Notes under the pieces: generated by a model
What the model was told of the DNA's origin: nothing
The model's input: only the letters and a program-made list of their open reading frames with translations
Database searches by the model: none
Made by a program: the position numbers and the translations under genes
DNA from: Hawksworthiomyces lignivorus
Lineage: Eukaryota; Ascomycota; Sordariomycetes; Ophiostomatales; Ophiostomataceae
Reading direction: 5' to 3'
Assembly (NCBI GenBank): GCA_002917075.1
Contig: NTMA01000014.1
Location: forward strand, 248,001 to 312,000
DNA length: 64,000 nucleotides
Shown here: positions 45,695-56,883 of the stretch, piece by piece
Layout: each line of letters opens with the position of its first letter
How positions within the stretch are numbered: position 1 is the stretch's first letter

Positions 45695-45983
45695 TTACAG
45701 GCCCTTGGCGACAGAGTCGAGGTAGACGTTCTTGGAGTCGAAGGGAAGGACGTTGCCCTGCTGGTCGGTCATGGCGGGTGCGTTGGCGGAGACCTGGTTC
45801 TGGACGTTGGTCTGGCGCTTGATGAATGCTATATGGACTGTTAGCCTAGACAAGACACTTGGAGAAAGCCAAAACAATTCTGTTCCTGCACGCTTGGAGG
45901 GGAGGGGACATACCCTGGTGCTCCTCAAGGCTCACGCCGAGGGCAACGGAGACGAGGGCAGCGATGCAGAGAGCGAACTTCAT
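45695..45983 (-). CDS. Small secreted peptide precursor (67 residues)
   Basis: Two exons, 45914-45983 and 45695-45828, joined over an 85-nt intron (donor GTATGT, branch GGCTAAC, acceptor ATATAG); the intron hides it from simple frame scans. Residues 1-16 (MKFALCIAALVSVALG) are a strong signal peptide. A short pro-part (VSLEEHQAFIKR) ends at the dibasic KR (27-28), a Kex2-type site. Cleavage would release a 39-residue peptide starting QTNVQNQVSANAPAM and ending YLDSVAKGL, with no cysteine and an N-terminal Gln able to form pyroglutamate. Strong third-position C/G bias and a CT-rich leader upstream (46100-46160 read on this strand) support a real, possibly highly expressed gene. I do not recognise the family. 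Confidence 0.75.
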
Positions 45984-47255
45984 TTTGATGGATTTGGAGA
46001 GAGTGAAGACTCAGACGAGTGATCGAAAAAATGAATGATGGAAAAGAACGAATAGATCGATGTCGACCGGCGACGAGCAAGAAATGAATCAAGAGAAAAA
46101 AGCTTTCGGAGAGACCTTGGTGAATGAAGGGATGGAGAAGAAAGAGAAGAGAGAGAGAGAGAGGAAGGAGAAGAAGGGAACTGAAAAGCAAACGGGAGCA
46201 GTTCCTATTTGTACCGCATCAACGCCAAGCCATCGATGATCGCCGCGATGAGAAGCGGTTTGGTTTCAGGGGAAGAGCAAAAAGGAAGGAGAATGCAAAG
46301 CCGGTCACATCGGCATGGGTCAGCTAAATGACAGGAAGACATGGAGCGTCTGCATTGGCTGCAGAAAGCTTAGTGAAGGCTTTGGAGAGCATCTCGTCTC
46401 AAAGAGAGAGGCATTGGATGCAAGGGCCATTGCAACAAGTGAGGGCCAGGAGTGGATGGCCGTTTGAACGAAGGCCTTGCCCCAGCAATACGCATCTTAC
46501 CTATTAGTAAAGGGATGACGCTTGACACAGACGTCCGCGACGCAGCTAGGCTTTCAGTGTCTGCACGTACGTCTACTAGTTTAAAAACGTGGGCTTCGCC
46601 ATGTCTCGAAGCTGAAGTAAACACGGTCTGTTTGGTGAAGCTCCTGTTCCCCTGGGCGGTTACATCAAGCTTTATTTATTCAGTACGTCGTAGGGGTTGT
46701 TTTACCAAGGGGCTTTTGGCGCTGGTTTGTGTCTTGCTAATGGAACGCTCTCCGTGTTTACCAAGCCTTCAATTAGACTTTTTCTTGGCCAGTGTAGCCG
46801 CTCTACTTTATTTTGGCTGCTAGCTATGAGGCTGAAAAAGAGAACTGCAGCGTGTCACAACAATTGCTATTAAACCGCATACGCACATCTCCAATGCAGC
46901 CCTTTGCAAGCTCGTCGGAACAAATGCCAGCTGACGACGACAGCTCGCACGAGCAAGTTTACATGGCGATCAATTTCCAAGAAACTCGACATCATTTGGG
47001 CTGCAGCTTATTGTACCGCTCCTCTCAGTGGGAACTTGAACTCGATAGTTCGTGAATAAACAGTAGAATTTGCGGCGGTGTTCAGCAAAAATAAGAAAAG
47101 ACACCTAGCACGACTGAGTCTGAAACGGATATCTGACAGAAGCTGGGTCTGCTTTTCCAGGCATACATATTCTTGTTTTCCTTGCCAATTGGAATGAACT
47201 CTTCCTTCACTCGTGCTGGCCAAATACAATGCAGACGCGTGAATATGAGAGCGAG

Positions 47256-47264
47256 TACTCCGTA
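47256..47264. other. TACTCCGTA motif
   Basis: Exact complement copy of the recurrent 9-mer. Confidence 0.6.
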
Positions 47265-47950
47265 GTGCTCTGAACGCTTTTCTACGCAGACGTGCAAAGA
47301 CAGCGTTGTTTCCCCCCCTGGTCGTCGATCACACATCACTAGCACAGGACCATGATTTGAGATCTGAGCGCCAAAATGCACCAAAACACACACAAAGAGC
47401 CAGTGAGCGCCGAGTCTTGCAGGATGCCCCACTCAAGGGTAAAACGGGATGTTCACGACCCGTGTTCCAGAGCCCTGCTCGCTCCGATCCCAAGGGACAG
47501 CAAGCCCACACTGGAGAAAACGAGACCGGATGCCAAGACTTGAGACAGATGGAAGTTGCATAGTATTAGCAAGTATGTATTGCTTGTCTGTCTACGTTGC
47601 CCAATTCCGCTCAAGTGTGCAAATTTGTTTTAGCTGAATTTCAGAGAGCAAAACAGAAAACAGCCATCTATTGGGGCTCGTCTTTCTATGAATAGTTTGC
47701 ATGTCATCCCAAAGTTCTTTCTTTCCATCTGTTAGTTATGGTTAAATGGCGTTCGCAATTGTATGGGGGAGTTTATTCTATAGTATGTGTCGCAATCAAT
47801 AAGCAATGAAGAGGATGCAATGCTGTCGTTCAACGTATGCCTCCGAGTTTGTTGTGCCATTTCTCAACAAGTCTGCTCAATTTCCCATTTTCCATCTTAC
47901 TGGTCGCCTCTCTCTAAGGGATGACGAGAAAACATAGCCTTCTTTTTCAC

Positions 47951-48060
47951 GTTCACAGCAATTTTAGGCTCGCTCGAGGCTTACACCTATTAGAGGGGCG
48001 ACTAGAAGTTGTTAAAAGCGGCCAATGAGGTGCTGTTGGCGTTGTGGCGTCCAAGGTGGA
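47951..48060. repeat. Partial copy of the 420-bp diverged repeat
   Basis: Shares TTCACAGCAATTTT, GGCTCGCTCGAGGC and AGGGGCGACTAG with the unit at 48326. Only the beginning of the unit is recognisable. Confidence 0.6.
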
Positions 48061-48325
48061 TCCTAGGGGTGCAGACCAGAGTATTTCTCAGATGTTAGCA
48101 GCACTATTACTCCGTTCATTTATTTAGTTTCTTATTTGGGGCAAGCTGGCTGTGCGCTCTTCAGAGAGGGAAAAGGGAAGTTTGGAGACCAGGGGACAGG
48201 AATGGGAGGGCATCGTACAGCCTGCTAGTTGCAGGAGTTCGTGCTCGTATCTGTATCTGTATCTGCATTGCGTGTGTCGCGTCGTGATGGCTGCCACGAC
48301 CATGGAAGATATGGCAGATGCGTTT

Positions 48326-48740
48326 TTCACAGCAATTTTGGGCTCGCTCGAGGCATGGAGGGGCGACTAGGATTCTACCAACCCATGCGAAGAAGTTCAC
48401 AACCTGACATGATACGAAATGTACGGATCAACCTTACAGGCTTACATTTAACATTGTGTGGTTTTAGTTCTGTTGAACGAGGACTCTCAAATCCCATAGG
48501 ATGAAATATCAAGATTGGATGCCATATTATTCTTTACTATCTAACCACGATGCAGCCTTTCCGTAGCAATTTACACTTTGTTCCAGGGTCCAACCGTCCC
48601 TCTCGAGATGAGTGTTCTGTGGCTTGAGATTAATTGAGCAACTCTCTTGGACACCTTTTTTTTTGGTGCACCATTCCGGGCGCCTTTCTGCACAGGCCTT
48701 TTTACGTTGATGTTGTTGTTCTCCAGCTTTCCCCAGGCGG
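48326..48740. repeat. Diverged direct repeat, copy A
   Basis: Begins TTCACAGCAATTTTGGGCTC. Shares a central block with copy B (GAGGACTC, ATCATAGGA-like, GATTGG, CATTATTCT-like segments at 48467-48545) and a later GTAGCAATTTACAC at 48563. Differences from copy B are mostly C/T and G/A. Confidence 0.7.
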
Positions 48741-48743
48741 ATC

Positions 48744-49045
48744 TTTCACAGCAATTTTAGTCCCGCTGGAGGCTTTACGTAGAAAGAGGAAGCTAATAAG
48801 TCTATTACATGCCGCCCACAATGAAAGCTCGCAGTCAGTTGTGAGGAAACATGCGGACCAGCCTTGGATGCTTTACATTGAACCATAAGGCTTAACTTCA
48901 GTCCTGCCGAGCGAGGACTCAAATCTCACAGGACAAAAGATCATGATTGGGTGCTCCATTATTCTCAACTATTCTATTACGACGCAGGCATTCCGCAGCA
49001 ATTTCACACCTGTCTAAGGTCTAACCACACGTCCCTTCTGCTCTA
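48744..49045. repeat. Diverged direct repeat, copy B
   Basis: Begins TTCACAGCAATTTTAGTCCC, about 418 bp after copy A. Matching landmarks are GAGCGAGGACTC (48908), TGATTGGGTGCTC and CCGCAGCAATTTCACACC (48984). It ends next to the stop codon of the helicase gene at 49056, so it is in that gene's 3' flank. Confidence 0.7.
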
Positions 49046-49055
49046 CAATGGTCCC

Positions 49056-52000
49056 TCAAATTGCCATCCGGCCGAGATCGCGTCCCAGCTCGTCCATGTC
49101 CGCGGCGTGCTGCACGCCCTCCACGCTGGTGTGATCGTGCCCGCCGATCCGCGAGCCGCACTCCGGGCACCGCGCCTCCTCCATGGGCATGCCGCAGTCG
49201 CCCACCGTGAAGTAGTGCCCCTGGGCACACGTGTACCAGTGGCCCGACCCGCGCAGTTCGCCCGCCATGGCCGCGTAAACGTCCTTGAGCTCGCCGGTGG
49301 TGACGGCCTGGTAGTGCGGCAGCCCGCGCAGCGCGCTCTCGGCCGCCGCGAGCTCGGGCTCGAGCAGCTGCGCCGACGCGTGGCGCTGGACCAGCTCCCG
49401 CGCTGCTGCCGCGTGCTGCAGGCCGTCGTCTCTGAGGCGGTCAAAGGACCATGCTGACGCGCTGCCGTCCGCCTTTCCCGCTGCTTCTTCTTCTCCCGTG
49501 TCTCGATCCCCTGCGTCTCCCCCTGCGTCTCCCCCGCCGATGGCGTTGTCTGCGGCCTGCTCGGCCGTCGTCGCCGCAGCCGCCTCGGCGTCGCTTTTTC
49601 TGAAGCTGTTCAGCGCCATGATGGCAAGGCAGAGCTGCGCGTAGAGGATGTGGCCCTCCACTTCCTGCCTAGGGTACTTGGCCCCGCGTGCTGCCTCGAC
49701 TGCTCCCCTGCAGTCTTGCACGAGGCCCATGAACCAGTTGTCCCCAAACGCCTTGTTGATTGCCGCCGTTGCAGGGTGCTCCTGGCGGAGCTCCAGCTTC
49801 TTCACATTGCTGGCCTTGCCTAGGTGAGAGGGGAGATCCTGCAGAGCGAGAATGTCGCAGCGCAGCAGCAGCAGGCTTGCCAGCAGGTGACCGCGCACCT
49901 GGATCACCGTCTCGTCCAGGGCAAATTTTGCCGGTGCTGCAGCCGGCGGCGACGAGTTCAGGCTTGTGCTCGCATCGCCGCCGTCGCGGCGTTTTCGCTG
50001 CGCAAACCTCACCAAGTCTGCGACGCGCTGATATGGCTGCTCTTCCTTCTTCACCTTCTGCGCATAATGGCTGATCTGCTCCCGGAGCTGCAAGAGCTTT
50101 CTGTACCGAGTCTCGTCTGCCGACTGCGTGAGAGTCTTGATGCAGATTCCGCGTCTGTCAGGGCGTCGAAGCTGCTTCCATTGCGAAGAATTTCCGCTCT
50201 TGCTGCTCGGTCCTGCGGCGCTGTTCTTCTCAAGTCGCTCCTTTTCCTCAAAGAATTGCATTGCCAGGCGCCCGTGCTCTAGATTCGCCCATTGGATGAA
50301 CTTCTTGGTTGACTCGTCCAGAATCGCCCGTCTCACGATTCGTCCGTAACGCGCAACGCTGCGCAGCGAGCCTCGGCACTGCGGGCATACCTTGGCCTCT
50401 TTCATGTCGAAAGGCATCGATTTTGTAGCAAGAGAGACCGGATACCCAGAGCCATCCGTGTTGTAGTGCTTGGCCATCTCCATGATGCCATCCATCGACG
50501 ATACTGCCAGGATATGGCCACAGTCAGGAAAGATGCATGGCTCTTCGTCGACATTGGTATCGCGGTACGTCGTCATCATGATAAAGTCGACTTGCTGATC
50601 GAGGACATCCTCGTTTGCGCACTCGTGACAGAACGACTTTGCTGGACAGGGCTCGCCGCAGACGGAAGGGCCTATTGCGTATTAGACCATGTAGGGGAAG
50701 ATGCACGAGAAAAAAATAATAGGCTGCGATGAGAATAAGTAAGAAGAGTAGAGCTTACATTGATGGCCGCATTCAAGCAGCTTGGCGCAGCGCTTCGAAC
50801 AGGGAATCCAGTCGCATGGAGCAGCACAGCTATCAATAAGGGGTTTGGCGGTTAGCTTGTTGACCATATCTCTGCCTTGGCGGCCTCTGTAGTCATCGGT
50901 CAGGGGCACTTACGGCATAGAACAGGCAGAATGGGGGCAGCACGACGCGCACTTTTCCTGTGCACAGGGCACGCAGGGCTCGTGGCACTTCAGACTGCAT
51001 TTCGAGTGACTGCATCGGACCTCGCACGGTGCTGGGCACGGAGGGCAAGGCGACTCGGCATGGCATAGCCTCGTGCACGCATGGTGGCACGTCTTGTACG
51101 GCCGTTCACACGGCTTCATGCATGGGCCATGATTCGGCGCACCATTTCTTATAATCCTGCAAGTTGAGCACCCCCGTCGGCACGGATGTCCGCAAGGCAA
51201 AAGCACGCCGCACGCGGCAGGACAGCGGAACGCGCTGTCTGTCACGTCCACATGGCACGGATCGCTCACCGTGTGCTCGCAGCTGGGCACTTTTCGGCTG
51301 ACCACCTGCTCGCACCGAACGCTGTCGGGGTCCTGGTTCTGCCAGCAGAGCGGGGACGGGAGCTTGTGACCGCAGGGCAGCGCCAGGACCGCGCCGGCGA
51401 GCTGCTCTCTGCAGATTTTGATGCAGGGCTCGCCGCAGACGCGGGGGCAGGCGTGGTCGCAGCCGGCGAGCGGCCGCGGGCACGGCTCGAGGCACTTGAC
51501 GGCGGCGTGCACCATGTCCGAGTGGCAGCGCCCGGTGCACGAGTGGCCGCAGGCCAGCCGCTTGTCGCAGGGCAGCAGGCAGCCGCCGTCGGGCGCAAAC
51601 TGCAAGAAGTGGTCCGGCAGCGACGCCGCAAACGTGCGGTCCGGGTGGCGCGGGCACTGCAGCGGCAGGCTGGGCCCGATGTTGCCGCCCGCTTCTAGGG
51701 CGGCGACGACCTGCTGCCACATGGGCACGCCCGAGCACGTGTCGCTGTTGCCGATCAGGAACATGCCGTGCTGTGCGCGTGAGAGCAGCACGTTGATGCG
51801 GTTGGACGTGCTGAGGAAGCCGCAGCGCCGCTGCTTGTTGCTGCGCACCAGCGACACCACCACCACCTTGGCCTCCTCGCCCTGAAAGTTGTCCACGGTG
51901 GCCACGCGCACGCTCTTGAGCAGCGTCGTCTTGGCGGGGACGACGGCGCCCTTCTTGGTGGCCGGGCCGCCGCTGCCGCCGCCTCCGCCGCCGCTCTCGT

Positions 52001-55000
52001 CCGCGCCCGCGTCGCCGTCGAGCGCCTCCGCCGCCTCGAGGTCCGCCAAGTCGCGCTCGTTGAAGCTGATCTCGAACATGGACGAGAGCCGCCGCTGCAG
52101 CAGCTGCATCTGCCCCAGGTACGGCGTGAGCACCGCAATGTCGCCCCCCGCGTACTGTCCCTGCTTGAACAGGTGCGACACGAGCGCCGCCACCATCTCG
52201 ACCTCGAAGCTGTTGGTGCGCGACGTGCTCATCGGGTCCACCTGCTGCTGCTGCTCCTCGGACGCGCCGTTCTCGAGTCGCGCGTGCTGCAGCCAGAAGA
52301 GCCTCTTGGGGAACCCCGGCACCTCCGGGTACGCCTGCACGCCGCCGCCGTCCTGCAGCGCCGGGTACAGCGGCGTGCGGATCAGCGCCGAGATGGACGG
52401 GTGCATGCGGCGCTGAGTCGCCAGCTGGCTGAACGGCAGCCGCGCGTCCAGCGCCGTCGGCGGCTCCACCAGCCGCTCAAACAGCGACATGTCAAACGAG
52501 AACTGCTTGCCCCGCGGGTTGTCGCTGCGCAGGTCGTAGTTCTGCACCTGCGGCCGCAGCTGCTGGTGGTCCCCGATCAGGATCGCGTGCTCCACCGACG
52601 GCAGCAGCGACGTCAGCATGTGCGCCTCCAGCACCTCGCCCGCCTCCTCGCACAGCAGCACCTTGGCCGGCAGGTGCCGCAGCAGCTCCAGGTTCCGCGC
52701 CAGCCCGGTCGTCGTGATCCCCACCACGTTCGCCGCCTCCAGGCAGCGCAGGTCCACCTCGCGCGACGCGCGGTCGTAAGACTTCTTGGCGGAGATGTAG
52801 TCCCTGTACGCCGAACTGGCCGCGTTCTTAGCTTCGCGGAATGACAGATTCTGCCACCAATTGAACATTGCCCGCCTCTCCTTGTTTGTCAGTGCGAAAA
52901 GGCTAGCATCCACCAGCTCCTCAGGTCGCCGCGGCGTATGAGTTTCCGTCTGTCCCGGCGTGTCGCCTTTTAGCCAGCTCTCGATCGTCTTGTCAGGTCG
53001 CCGACGGACCGTTTTGAATCCATCCTCATCCTCGCCCTCGTCCCCCAGGATCAGGCTGCTTGTGCCAAACAGTTGTTTGTAGTGCTTCTCGTGTTGGTCA
53101 TGGAGCATACTCACGACAGCTTTCCAGGACTTCGAGCGACAGAGTTTTTGAGCAAGATCTTGCAGGGTCGCGGTCGTAGCATCTAATCTGCTGCCGTACT
53201 CCCACAGCTGGCCTTTCTCGCCTCGAGTGCGAACAGCCTCGCCCACGACTTCGCGTAGATTCAGATTCTTCAGCCTCTCTGATTTAGATCGCGAGCCCAT
53301 GCGGATAATATTCACTTTCTTCTCTGCATCCAGTACATGCTCAAGCAGCTGGTCCAGGGCGTGGTTTGTGTAGCAGACAATGAGGATAGGACCGAGTTTG
53401 GCTTCCCTTTGGTTTCCAAGAAGCACCTTGAGAATCTCGACGCCAGCAAATGTCTTGCCTGTGCCCGGGGGACCTTGAATGAGGGCCAAGGACCGAGATA
53501 AAGCGTCGAGCAATGCAGCAGATTGTGTTTCGTCGAGCTTTGAATGCTTGCTGACATCTTTCGGCCTAAGCGGCCTCTGAAGACTGTGCTGAAGCCGGAT
53601 GTTATTTCCAGAGAGGCACGCCATATTGAAGGAAAACCCAGGCTTCTGCATGTAAGTCGGCGGCGGAACTTCCACGCAGCTGTCGTTCAATAGCGCCATC
53701 AGCACACGCTCCGTAGCGTCTTCCTCATCTTCTTCCGGAGCAATGAGGTCACAAAAGGGGATATTCAGTGAGCCTGTGATCGTCTGGAGAGCTTTCAGCG
53801 TGTGTCGAAACGAGTCCAAAAGGATCCCAGGGAATTCGACGAGGATGCAGTCCTGGGACTGTCTCCATAATTCGAATAATTTTTCACGGCGGTTGATGCT
53901 GTGACCGGCCCAGTTGAGCGCCTCATTGACCCTGCCGACACCCTCATCGCTGATTGGATTTAGCCTGACAAAAGAATACACTGGGTCGTCTGCAAGTGTT
54001 TCCCTGCGATCGACTTCGACTTTGTTCTTGTAACGTAGGGATTTGCTCTCAGATTGTGCATCTGCTGCCGTCCGAAGGGTTGAATCGGCCACGGTGAAGA
54101 AAAGTGCAGACCCCCGACTATCAATGGCACAAACAAGCCCTCCAGGCTGAAGGCGCTTCTTAGCCCGCGCCCACCATTCGTATCGCTGTTTGAGGCTCTG
54201 CGGTGCCATGTCCGGCTGTGCCGCAGATCCGCCTTTGCCTTTCGTGGACGACTTGGCAGGCTGCAAGAACCGTACCGTGAACTCAAACCCCGCCCACCGA
54301 TCAAAGTCCACGCCGATGGCTTCAACATCTTGATAGGTACAGTACCGAATGGTATCATGTCCCTGTCGTCCAAAGAGTTGACGTGCTTTTTGGCCTCTGT
54401 TGTTTCCGTTGTGGTCTTTGGCTTGCTGGATCATTTCAAGCTCGGTGCGAACAACATCGCGGAGCTGACCAACGGTGTCCTCGCGAAGAAGACGAAACTC
54501 GCGGTCCAACCGACCACGTACACCACGGATGTGCCATTGAGATGCATTTATCGTTGGTAAGTATTCACTCCGCCCGCTAACAATTTCCTCGGAGGTAGGC
54601 AGGATGGAAATGCGTCGAATGTCCGCATGGTCGTTGTTATGCCGCGGCCCATCGGCGGACAAGTGGCCAGGGTAGTCCCTGCGCAGTTGAAAGGATGGCA
54701 ATTCGCCAGAATACGTAGCCGGAGCCGCAGCCACAGACTCAGGCATCTCTTCCCCGACACGGAGTCGCCGTCGAATGTAAGTCGCGTAATTATCGGCCTG
54801 TCGTTTCGAAAATTCTTCGTCAGGCTGCAACTCGCCGTCCACCGCCAAAAGTCGGGTGAACTTGTCGACATATTGTCCAAATGCATTGTTAGCTATGTTG
54901 GAGGTGCTGCAACTAATCATCTGTGCCAGTGTGGCAAGTGATAGCTCAGCCAGTGCAATGTTACTTGGCTTCGCCGGCGTATCGGCGACTGAGGATAAAT

Positions 55001-55667
55001 TGAGAACGAAATTGAACAGCTTCACCATCCGTGCTCCACCAACGCCAACAAGAGAGCTGCAGATGCTAGCTAATTTATCTTCAAGCATTGCTGATTTTCG
55101 AACATGCTCATGCGTCACCATATGAAGCAGTGGACTAACTTGGTTGTTCCAGACGCTGAGTTTGGCGTCAGCATTGCCAAAGATTAACGAAGGGGAGATG
55201 AGCCTGTCCATCGTGCGATTAATAGAAGAAAGGCCTTCTTCCGAGGCAAGAAGATTGACCACCTCTTGTCTGATACCAGAGTCTTCTGTCTTATTTAGGA
55301 TGTCTATGCCTAGAAGAAAGGCACTCTCCGTTGATGTAGACCTCCTGAACATGTACTCTGATTCGCGCTCTTGTATTAAGCCTTTGTACTTATTAAGTCG
55401 GTTATCAGTAACGTAGGGCGTGCTCTTGGCTCGAGATGACTGCTTCGGTGATGGGGAGGTGGATGAGGATTCGTGAAGAAATTTGCAATTGCTTCCGTAT
55501 TTGCATTTCCCATTCTCGGCAAAGAACCTGCACACACCACGCCCAGAGCCAGCGTTCCTCGAACCGTATCTGCCACCTCTATAACATCATATCAGCATGC
55601 GTCTCTCATTTTTCCGTGTGAAACCCTCTGCGGATACTAAATTCAATTACCTTACTGACCGATCCAT
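49056..55667 (-). CDS. ZNFX1-type RNA helicase with CCCH and NF-X1 zinc fingers
   Basis: Four exons: 55651-55667, 50914-55578, 50759-50829 and 49056-50671; 2122 residues. The first exon is 17 nt (MDRSV plus two bases). An N-terminal RGG-like stretch leads to a CCCH finger (CRFFAENGKCKYGSNCKFLH, about 22-41). The SF1 helicase core has Walker A LIQGPPGTGKTF (about 704-715), motif II LLCEEAGEVLEAH (about 978-990), ILIGDHQQLRPQ, then ATVDNFQGEEAKVV and NRINVLLSRAQHGM (about 1240-1290). Cys/His-rich NF-X1 repeats follow (about 1340-1610). The C-terminus ends in a Cys/His module (YTCAQGHYFTVGDCG, ARCPECGSRIGG) as in ZNFX1. Relatives act in RNA-based silencing and antiviral RNA sensing (nematode ZNFX-1, fission-yeast Hrr1, human ZNFX1), so a role in small-RNA or heterochromatin pathways is plausible, not proven. 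Confidence 0.92.
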
Positions 55668-56883
55668 GGCAATTTAATGATTCAACGAGGAGTTGCACTG
55701 ATTGCCAATGTTTTCTGCGGATGATTAGATTCTGATAGTGTTGTTAGAGGTTAGAGGCGTCGAGCATGAGACTGAGCTTGGAACCAGAACAAGCACAGAA
55801 CTGAACTTGAGATAACAACAACAAAAAAAAGAGAAACACCTCTGAGCAGATGGTCAAAAGCTATTAGGCAGCAATGGCCTCGACCTGCAGTATTGTACTT
55901 TGTTCGTGTAACAGAAGAAGCGATTTCACTCGTCAATGTCCAAAAGTGCATTTATTGGACCACTTTTACTGAGATCAGCCACGCACATCTGCAGCAGTAA
56001 GCCTATCTAAGACACGGAAAATTTATGTATTGTTATCTTTACATTGGCGCAGTATATTTGTTCCATTTAAATAGGTACCGCACGAGTAGAGGGTACGACA
56101 CAAAACTGCCTCGTCTATAAGGCACGTGGTCATCGTATGGTAGAGTTTAATCGTATTTATTAGCCAATCCTGACTATTTACGTCTAATCTAGGTGGGAAC
56201 CCTCTGGGGCAGAAACCACCGCCTAATTAAGTGAAGATATTATTGTGCAAAATAAGACAGTCTGAGTAGTAATAGTAGTAGTAGTAGTTAAACAAAGAAG
56301 ATCACATTAGTAGTGAGTAGGGCTACGTCTGTGACCATCGTATGGTAATGAGAAACTGAGACGTAGGTAATACCACAGCCAAATAAAAGTGTATTGTATT
56401 TAAGTAAAGCCAAAACTACATCGATACAAATAGAACAGAAAGAAGGTGACTAATTTCATAATTTGGAAATAACTTGAGCACGAGATATGCTAATTTCTCA
56501 CAGCCTCGTGAGACTTGACACAAGATCGAAAACGATCCGCCAAGCCATAACTACACCTATTTAAGCATTATAGCATGGGTACAAATTTTTCAAGAAGAAT
56601 TTATTGTCTGCACTTCAACTGAGCATAAAAAGTTCACCACAAATGTTGCTACCGAGTTCTAACCTTTCATCTCGACTAGCAGCCAAGGCGCCATTGATAA
56701 GAACCTCGGCGAATTCCGGTATACTATGATAAGATCTTATCGCCAATACGAAATGCTTCGTTTACTTCGGTTATCGATTATTCTTTTTGGCACTCTGCGG
56801 TGTATACCGTAATTCTTCTTCTCTTTGCCTTCTTTTATTTTTTTTGATGGAGCCGATAAAGAATTCGAATTGTTTGCCCAAAC
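55668..56883. other. Divergent intergenic region, helicase / Zn2Cys6 factor
   Basis: 1.2 kb, AT-rich (55980-56800). It includes a (AGT)n microsatellite (56265-56289) and a 12-mer CATCGTATGGTA occurring twice (56131 and 56336). A pyrimidine-rich block precedes the factor (56810-56845). No gene seen. Confidence 0.5.
56265..56289. repeat. (AGT)n microsatellite
   Basis: Imperfect then perfect AGT units, about eight copies. Confidence 0.8.

Larger units (their letters stand above)
45984..49055. other. 3 kb intergenic region with diverged tandem repeats
   Basis: No gene supported. It includes the peptide-gene promoter (A/G-rich 46120-46190), one recurrent 9-mer (47256), and a family of diverged direct repeats from 47951 to the end of the helicase gene. 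Frames such as 46452-46823 are unrecognisable and lack coding bias. Confidence 0.5.
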
